From: Pseudomonadota bacterium
GTDB lineage: Bacteria > Myxococcota > Bradymonadia > UBA4248
Length of the DNA stretch: 5,916 bases
Direction: 5' to 3'
NCBI GenBank assembly: GCA_017613855.1
Contig: JAGACY010000301.1
Coordinates: 1-5,916, forward strand
The notes beneath the pieces are model-generated. The model was given only the letters and a program-made list of their open reading frames with translations, made no database searches and had not been told where the DNA came from. Positions 1-4,020 of the stretch are shown here, in pieces; the first letter of the stretch is position 1, and each line of letters begins with the position of its first letter. The translations under genes were made by a program, and so were the position numbers.

Positions 1-28
1 TCTCTTCATATTCTACATTAGGTGTTGC

Positions 29-544
29 ATGTCGGACGAATCAAAGGAAAACGTGAGCAAAGACACATATGAGGCTCCCCAATACAGCAAATCCGATCGA
101 ATCCCTAGTGAAATCGGGTTCGGTTTCATCTCGCTTTTTTTAGGGGTCAACATTGTCTTCTTTATCTGTTATCTGTGTGAACCCTTTGGTGTGTGGTTGA
201 TTGACTATCACTGTGAGGTCGCCTTGGTTTTTGGGGTGCCTGCTTTTGTTGCATTAGGCGCATTTAAGGGCGGTGTTTCACAAAAAGGAGTCGGATCCTT
301 TCCGATGACGCTAGTCAGTGCGATAGGTTTTAGTTTAATTGGCGCTGCTATCGCTCGCATGGTGCTCAGGTTGCCAGATTTATTTCACACAAGAGTCCCG
401 AGTGACGTGTTTGAGTTGAGTACACTTGAAATTGTATTTCTCCTAATCTCTTTTTTAATCTTCGTGTCTTTTCCTTTTATTGGCGCGATTGTTGGTTTTG
501 AGTATTCTCACAAGAAGAAAACAGAACGACTTAAACAAGATTAG
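29..544 (+). CDS. Hypothetical four-helix membrane protein
   Basis: A complete 171-residue protein that I do not recognise as a member of a named family. The first ~27 residues are polar and charged, with no signal peptide. Four hydrophobic segments follow at about residues 30-50, 62-79, 91-113 and 133-156, so it should be an integral membrane protein. The C-terminus (about 160-171) is short and strongly basic (HKKK, ERLK), which favours a cytoplasmic tail; with four helices the N-terminus would then also be cytoplasmic. Cysteines at 47, 50 and 62 sit in or next to the first two helices and do not form a known motif. The ATG start is preceded only by a weak AGGTG at 20-24, four bases away, and the window begins 28 bases upstream, so its promoter and any upstream partner cannot be seen. 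A second membrane-protein gene follows on the same strand after 87 bases, suggesting co-transcription. The coding call is firm; function is unknown. Confidence 0.8.
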   Translation: MSDESKENVSKDTYEAPQYSKSDRIPSEIGFGFISLFLGVNIVFFICYLCEPFGVWLIDYHCEVALVFGVPAFVALGAFKGGVSQKGVGSFPMTLVSAIGFSLIGAAIARMVLRLPDLFHTRVPSDVFELSTLEIVFLLISFLIFVSFPFIGAIVGFEYSHKKKTERLKQD

Positions 545-566
545 TTGGCGCAAACAGCTCGCCAAC
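544..566 (+). repeat. Inverted repeat (hairpin) at the first gene's stop codon
   Basis: GTTGGCG (544-550) and CGCCAAC (560-566) are exact 7-base reverse complements around a 9-base loop. The left arm starts on the last base of the TAG stop codon of the upstream gene. No T-run follows, so it is not a standard intrinsic terminator. It could stabilise or process the mRNA between the two genes. Confidence 0.55.
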
Positions 567-571
567 GCCTC

Positions 572-586
572 TATCCCTACGGGATA
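572..586 (+). repeat. Second intergenic hairpin, tight 3-base loop
   Basis: TATCCC (572-577) and GGGATA (581-586) pair exactly across the 3-base loop TAC. It lies five bases after the preceding hairpin and 45 bases before the ATG of the downstream gene. No T-tract follows. The two hairpins together suggest a structured intercistronic leader. Confidence 0.5.
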
Positions 587-619
587 CACAGCAATTGTTC
601 ACAACCGTCACCACTTAAC

Positions 620-623
620 AAGG
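620..623 (+). promoter_or_regulatory. Ribosome binding site that fixes the start at 632
   Basis: AAGG lies eight bases upstream of the ATG at 632, at good Shine-Dalgarno spacing. It supports this ATG over the in-frame TTG at 545, which directly abuts the previous stop codon and would place the hairpins inside coding sequence. Confidence 0.55.
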
Positions 624-631
624 CGCTTATC

Positions 632-1189
632 ATGTTCAAAGAAAATATTTATGCAGCCAGTGACTTTTTGGAAAAAGTGAAAACCGAAAACAGTGGATTA
701 ACAAAAGGTTCTTCTCTGTTATTCAACAATTTGAAAATCAATAAGGATGTCGACAACCCGAATCGTTGTTGTCTGGTATATTGGCATATTTACGACCCGG
801 TAATTTGTATCCCGTATGCGGCTATACTCTGTCTGATACTTGTAGCATCGTTTATCATCAATATGTACAACCCAGACATCACAATAGCGCTTTTATTGCC
901 CTGCGGCATTCTGGTAATCATTTCGGTATTGATCTTTTCATTCCTACAAAAAAGATATTGTTACATCGATGAGAATAACGTCATCATCTCCAGACATGCC
1001 GAAAAACAGCCAACCCCCTCTGGGAAAGTGATTCTGTCTTTACCAACGCAGTCATGTGAGATTGGTTTTAGAAGAAACATCTGTATGCTATGGACAATGT
1101 TTTTAAAGAGCAATGGGAAAGAGCATGTATTGAGTTACAATCTGATCGATGCCAGGCCGCTCTTCAGTATGATGGAGAAGAAACCATAG
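632..1189 (+). CDS. Hypothetical membrane protein, two-helix hairpin with soluble C-terminal tail
   Basis: A complete protein of 185 residues from the ATG at 632. The frame is open upstream to a TTG at 545, but that extension is polar, would include two hairpins and lacks a binding site. Residues 1-50 are soluble and contain the pair C46-C47. Two hydrophobic segments at about 57-78 and 83-105 are joined by a very short turn (around YNPD), forming a membrane hairpin. The remaining ~80 residues start KRYCYIDENNVII and look like alternating beta strands. This layout resembles bacterial membrane proteins with a PH-like domain after a helix hairpin, but I see no diagnostic motif, so that is only a suggestion. 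It follows the four-helix protein gene by 87 bases on the same strand and converges with the large minus-strand lipoprotein gene. Function is unknown. Confidence 0.75.
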   Translation: MFKENIYAASDFLEKVKTENSGLTKGSSLLFNNLKINKDVDNPNRCCLVYWHIYDPVICIPYAAILCLILVASFIINMYNPDITIALLLPCGILVIISVLIFSFLQKRYCYIDENNVIISRHAEKQPTPSGKVILSLPTQSCEIGFRRNICMLWTMFLKSNGKEHVLSYNLIDARPLFSMMEKKP

Positions 1190-1245
1190 CAAACGCTGCG
1201 GGATACGCCACGTTTCTTCGATTATCACAATCTATTTGCTCGCAC

Positions 1246-1266
1246 GGGCGACCATATGGGTCGCCC
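1246..1266. terminator. Possible bidirectional hairpin terminator between convergent genes
   Basis: GGGCGACC (1246-1253) pairs exactly with GGTCGCCC (1259-1266) around the loop ATATG, giving an 8-bp GC-rich stem. It lies 56 bases after the stop of the plus-strand gene ending at 1189 and about 18 bases after the stop of the minus-strand lipoprotein gene. Position between converging genes fits transcript-end formation from both sides. Neither side has the T-run expected of an intrinsic terminator, so it may instead be an mRNA 3'-end stabiliser. Confidence 0.4.
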
Positions 1267-1284
1267 CAAAGCGAACATACGCGG

Positions 1285-3633
1285 CTACAACCTTTCCAGC
1301 ATATCGAAATCGATTTCCGGCGCAGGATTGCCCGATTTCTGGCGACTGAACATATCGCCGGGATTTGTGCTGCCCACAAAGAATCCGCAGTTTTTCAAAA
1401 TAAACATGCTGCCGCTTGAAGACCCCTCACGATCGATGCGATAGCCTCTGGTGCCCGCTGTATCTGCGGTGAGTTTGGCTTCGGTCACTTCTATCCACCG
1501 ACCGCTTTTGGTGCGCATCCACTGATTGGTAAAATGCACCTCGCGTGGATATATGCTCGACGCGGGATTGTAATTTTCGAGGAACGAATGCGCGCCTTTA
1601 TACCAGGTGCTGGTTTTTGGACGACGGAACGATGCCACCAGATGCCAGTTGCCTTTCTCATCCCCAAAATACCCGGTATAATCGGTCGCACCATCGCCAG
1701 TCGGTTTGATGTGCACAAGCGTCCGATAAGTCTTTTCGGTCACCCACGGATAATCATAAAAACTCTGCAATCCCGACCCTTCATTGCCAAAAGGCTGCGG
1801 TTCCACCCCATCGCCCTTGCGCAAAGTCGTCACCTGATATTCCGCCGGAATCTGATTGGGATCGTCGGTGCTGTATGCACTCCATACCGAGAAAAGCACT
1901 TTTCTTTCGGTCGCGGAATTGGCCTGAATTCCCATGTATCCTTCGCTGAATCCGGTCAGCATGAAATACGAATTGATGATATCCGACCCATCGGGAACGA
2001 CGACTTCGTTATAGAACCATTCGACATCCTCGTCGGGCATGGTGTAGCCCATGTGCACCGAAGGTCCGCGGCGATTCCAATAGGCATCATTGATGATCGC
2101 CTTCGGCGTGCATGCCGGCATCTGTGAAGCCACATCTCCGCCGATATAGAAATTGCCGAATCGCGCAAATTCACTGTTTGCGGGCGTTATCGATGTGGCC
2201 CGAACGTCGATTTTTACATATCCGGGTTCCTTCACATCCCATGTGCCCACTTCATAGACTTTGGTGCTGGTCGAATCGACCGTGATTTCATGTGATTCGC
2301 CTTGATAGGTAAACGACAGCTTTCCCTCGGTCGAACCTCTGTAAAGACTGGCTTCAACAAACACCGTCATCTTTCCGGTTTTCTTTGGCGCAAAGAAAAA
2401 TGAAAGCGTTTCTTTAGGATTTTTCCACGACACAAAATTTGTCGGAAGATCGGGATAATCCCAGAGGATATCGGCTGCATGCTCAATGATATCACTGTTG
2501 TTTTCCATTTCGGTCACGAACACATTGCCGGCAAACGGAATCTCAAGCGTACACACCGATCCCTGAAGTATATAGTCACCCTTGCATGCGCTCGCCACAC
2601 ACGTGTTATTCGTGCACTGCCCCGATTTCCAGCCCGGCACAACGGCACAATCTGCGGCTTCCTGGCACTCCAGGCAGACGGCATCTTTGCATCCGTGATC
2701 ACAAACCGTGGTCTCAGCCAGCATAAAGTCGCTCTGGCATGTCTGAACATTGCCGGCGTCGCTGCAGCTCAGGCGACCGATTTCAGTACACTGTTTGCAT
2801 TTATCATTCAGACAGCCCAAAGGACATGGCTGCGTCTGGAGCGTATAATCGCTTTGGCAAACGCGCAGATTACCCGCATCAGCGCACGATTGTTCATCGA
2901 CAGTCGCGCATTCCTTACATCTGTTATCAAAACAGCCAAGAGCGCAGGTCTGTTCAAATTCCCAGTTTTCATGGCACACCATCAGGTCATCGCCCTTGCA
3001 CAGATGGTCGCCGTCCATATCGCAGGCAGACGAACATGCTCCCCCCACGCATTTGTAATCGCATGTCTCGTGTTCTTCCCATTGCTCATCGTGGCAAATC
3101 ACGACATTTCGCCCTATTTTGCCATCTTCGCCGTCGCACCGTACAGTGCCTTCCCTGCACAATGGTTTGCATTCAAGCGCATCGACATCACACCCGTTGC
3201 TGCATTTTTCCTGCTCTGTCCAATCGTCGTTCCGGCAAACCATCAGCGTCAATCCGTCGGCAGCACACTGCAGACTGCCATCTTTGCATTTGGTTTCCGC
3301 CTTGCATCCCGTCTGGTCGCATCCGAATTTGCATGTCTCGTCTTTCCATGTGTCATTCTCGCAAACCGAATAGACGCCGTCTTTACATCTGGTCTCCCCC
3401 AAATGACATTTATCATCGGGATACATGCATTCTCCGGCAGCCATATAGCAGCCATACGCACAGTTTTCCTGTTCCCAGATGCCTGCATCGGTACACTTAA
3501 CAGCGGTGAATGCATCCAGACATTTGTGCTCTCCAGCGGCGCAGATTGCCTTACCAGAAGATGAGTCATCATCACATCCGTTTAACAGAGCAATCGCCAA
3601 AACCGCCAAACGGCCAAACATTTTCTTATTCAT
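1285..3633 (-). CDS. Cysteine-rich lipoprotein with DUF5077 and DUF3472 domains
   Basis: A 782-residue protein predicted to be exported and lipid-anchored. The signal peptide is MNKK, a hydrophobic stretch to L17, then lipobox L-N-G-C with the lipidated cysteine at C20, followed by DDD and a Ser linker. Residues 31-320 form seven modules of six cysteines each (starting at C31, C76, C116, C159, C204, C242, C282); the fourth and fifth cysteines are always C-x3-C, usually followed by a short turn and the last cysteine. Residues 323-361 are a divergent six-cysteine segment. Residues ~364-498 resemble DUF5077 (AGNVFVTE opening, GY-x-KIDV near the end). Residues ~508-752 match DUF3472: FSVWS plus TDDP (581-591), FGNEGSG (615-621), SFRRPKT (668-674), HSFLENYNP (682-690), NQW (703-705) and FILKNCGFF (744-752). 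These domains are known mainly from bacterial surface or secreted proteins and have no established enzymatic role; sugar binding is inference. The ATG at 3633 is chosen over an in-frame GTG at 3669 because it gives a normal lipoprotein signal. It is divergent from the BspA-like gene. Confidence 0.92.
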   Translation of the reverse strand: MNKKMFGRLAVLAIALLNGCDDDSSSGKAICAAGEHKCLDAFTAVKCTDAGIWEQENCAYGCYMAAGECMYPDDKCHLGETRCKDGVYSVCENDTWKDETCKFGCDQTGCKAETKCKDGSLQCAADGLTLMVCRNDDWTEQEKCSNGCDVDALECKPLCREGTVRCDGEDGKIGRNVVICHDEQWEEHETCDYKCVGGACSSACDMDGDHLCKGDDLMVCHENWEFEQTCALGCFDNRCKECATVDEQSCADAGNLRVCQSDYTLQTQPCPLGCLNDKCKQCTEIGRLSCSDAGNVQTCQSDFMLAETTVCDHGCKDAVCLECQEAADCAVVPGWKSGQCTNNTCVASACKGDYILQGSVCTLEIPFAGNVFVTEMENNSDIIEHAADILWDYPDLPTNFVSWKNPKETLSFFFAPKKTGKMTVFVEASLYRGSTEGKLSFTYQGESHEITVDSTSTKVYEVGTWDVKEPGYVKIDVRATSITPANSEFARFGNFYIGGDVASQMPACTPKAIINDAYWNRRGPSVHMGYTMPDEDVEWFYNEVVVPDGSDIINSYFMLTGFSEGYMGIQANSATERKVLFSVWSAYSTDDPNQIPAEYQVTTLRKGDGVEPQPFGNEGSGLQSFYDYPWVTEKTYRTLVHIKPTGDGATDYTGYFGDEKGNWHLVASFRRPKTSTWYKGAHSFLENYNPASSIYPREVHFTNQWMRTKSGRWIEVTEAKLTADTAGTRGYRIDREGSSSGSMFILKNCGFFVGSTNPGDMFSRQKSGNPAPEIDFDMLERL
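2571..3543 (-). repeat. Seven six-cysteine modules (plus one divergent) within the lipoprotein
   Basis: This segment encodes residues ~31-354. The consensus module is C-x6/7-C-x7/13-C-x9/11-C-x3-C-x4/6-C, about 35-42 residues, with an aromatic residue between the third and fourth cysteines (W in modules 1-5, Y in module 6, F in module 7). A Gly normally precedes the fifth cysteine; module 4 has Lys instead. The DNA copies are well diverged, so this is an old expansion, not a recent tandem duplication. Six cysteines per module suggest three disulfides each and a rigid extracellular stalk. Confidence 0.8.
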
Positions 3634-3717
3634 AGCAACCCCGGTAATATGGAAACTGAGCAGAACCACTCAGAATGACCTTGTTTAATGCCAACAATAA
3701 AAATATTCAATAAGCAG

Positions 3718-3737
3718 AATGCACGACATCATGCATT
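3718..3737. promoter_or_regulatory. Operator-like inverted repeat AATGCA-N8-TGCATT
   Basis: AATGCA (3718-3723) and TGCATT (3732-3737) are exact reverse complements separated by eight bases. The size and spacing fit a dimeric regulator site. It lies about 85 bases upstream of the minus-strand lipoprotein start. A chance occurrence cannot be excluded from one sequence. Confidence 0.3.
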
Positions 3738-3766
3738 TCGTTACGACGCATCCGTGGATCTGCTCC

Positions 3767-3798
3767 GGTCCGCGCCAAGGGGCGCAGTTACTTGGACC
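3767..3798. repeat. Nested inverted repeats able to form a GC-rich structured element
   Basis: GCGCC (3772-3776) and GGCGC (3781-3785) pair around the loop AAGG. Immediately outside on the left, GGTCC (3767-3771) pairs with GGACC (3794-3798), leaving an 8-base bulge (AGTTACTT) on the right. The result is a ten-base-pair bulged hairpin that is more GC-rich than the surrounding intergenic DNA. It may be leader RNA structure for the minus-strand gene or the remnant of a REP-like element. Confidence 0.4.
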
Positions 3799-3934
3799 CC
3801 ACAACGCCTTTAGTTCTGTTTGACCATCGTGGATATGGGATTTTTTAAGCGACCAGAGGCGATTCATGTGATAAAATCATGGAATCTACGCGATTTCCGG
3901 CACATTTTCGCGACCATCACTTCGACATAAACCA

Positions 3935-3962
3935 TTGGCATTCGCCATATTTTTGCTATAAT
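3935..3962 (+). promoter_or_regulatory. Strong sigma-70-type promoter with extended -10
   Basis: TTGGCA (3935-3940, five of six matches to TTGACA) is followed after 16 bases by a perfect TATAAT (3957-3962). The TGC directly before it makes an extended -10. Transcription would start near 3969-3970 and give a leader of about 50 bases before the ATG at 4021. The -35 box overlaps a small inverted repeat, TGGC-ATTC-GCCA (3936-3947), which could be a repressor site. Confidence 0.75.
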
Positions 3963-4008
3963 TCAAACGCTGGATTCTATGAATTTAGCTATTATTAACA
4001 ATCGATAT

Positions 4009-4012
4009 GGGA
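4009..4012 (+). promoter_or_regulatory. Ribosome binding site for the BspA-like lipoprotein
   Basis: GGGA lies eight bases before the ATG at 4021. In-frame ATG codons also occur at 3979 and 4012, but the first lies only about ten bases from the predicted transcript start and neither has a binding site. The 4021 start also gives the neatest signal peptide (MKR then hydrophobic). Confidence 0.5.
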
Positions 4013-4020
4013 TGCGATAT

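Larger units (their letters stand above)
3634..4020. other. Divergent intergenic region between the two lipoprotein genes
   Basis: 387 bases without a convincing gene. The only open frame of note (3685-3867, minus strand, 60 codons) has no family resemblance or binding site. The right end carries a strong promoter for the plus-strand gene. The middle carries several inverted repeats: 3718-3737, the nested pair 3767-3798, and CGCGA/TCGCG at 3889-3893 and 3908-3912. I could not find a convincing sigma-70 promoter for the minus-strand gene, whose start has only a GGGGT-like binding site a few bases upstream. No tRNA-like fold or T-tailed terminator is evident. Confidence 0.6.

Noticed and set aside
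545..631. TTG start extending the second membrane protein by 29 residues
   Set aside because: It abuts the previous stop codon, lacks a binding site and would translate through two hairpins; the ATG at 632 has AAGG eight bases upstream.
1534..2127. Plus-strand open frame of 197 codons
   Set aside because: Antisense to the strongly supported DUF3472 domain, with no binding site or family resemblance.
2479..3564. Long plus-strand open frame of 361 codons
   Set aside because: It lies fully antisense to the cysteine modules of the lipoprotein, whose reading shows signal peptide, module periodicity and domain matches; the antisense product has no recognisable features.
3634..3669. GTG start extending the DUF3472 lipoprotein by 12 residues
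   Set aside because: It would bury the KK-plus-hydrophobic signal peptide behind an extra hydrophobic stretch; the ATG at 3633 gives a standard lipoprotein signal.
3838..3848. T-run after a short CCAT/ATGG stem as a terminator
   Set aside because: The stem is only four base pairs with a long loop, too weak for an intrinsic terminator, and no gene ends there.
3685..3867. Minus-strand 60-codon frame in the intergenic region
   Set aside because: No binding site, no recognisable motif, and it overlaps inverted repeats typical of regulatory DNA.
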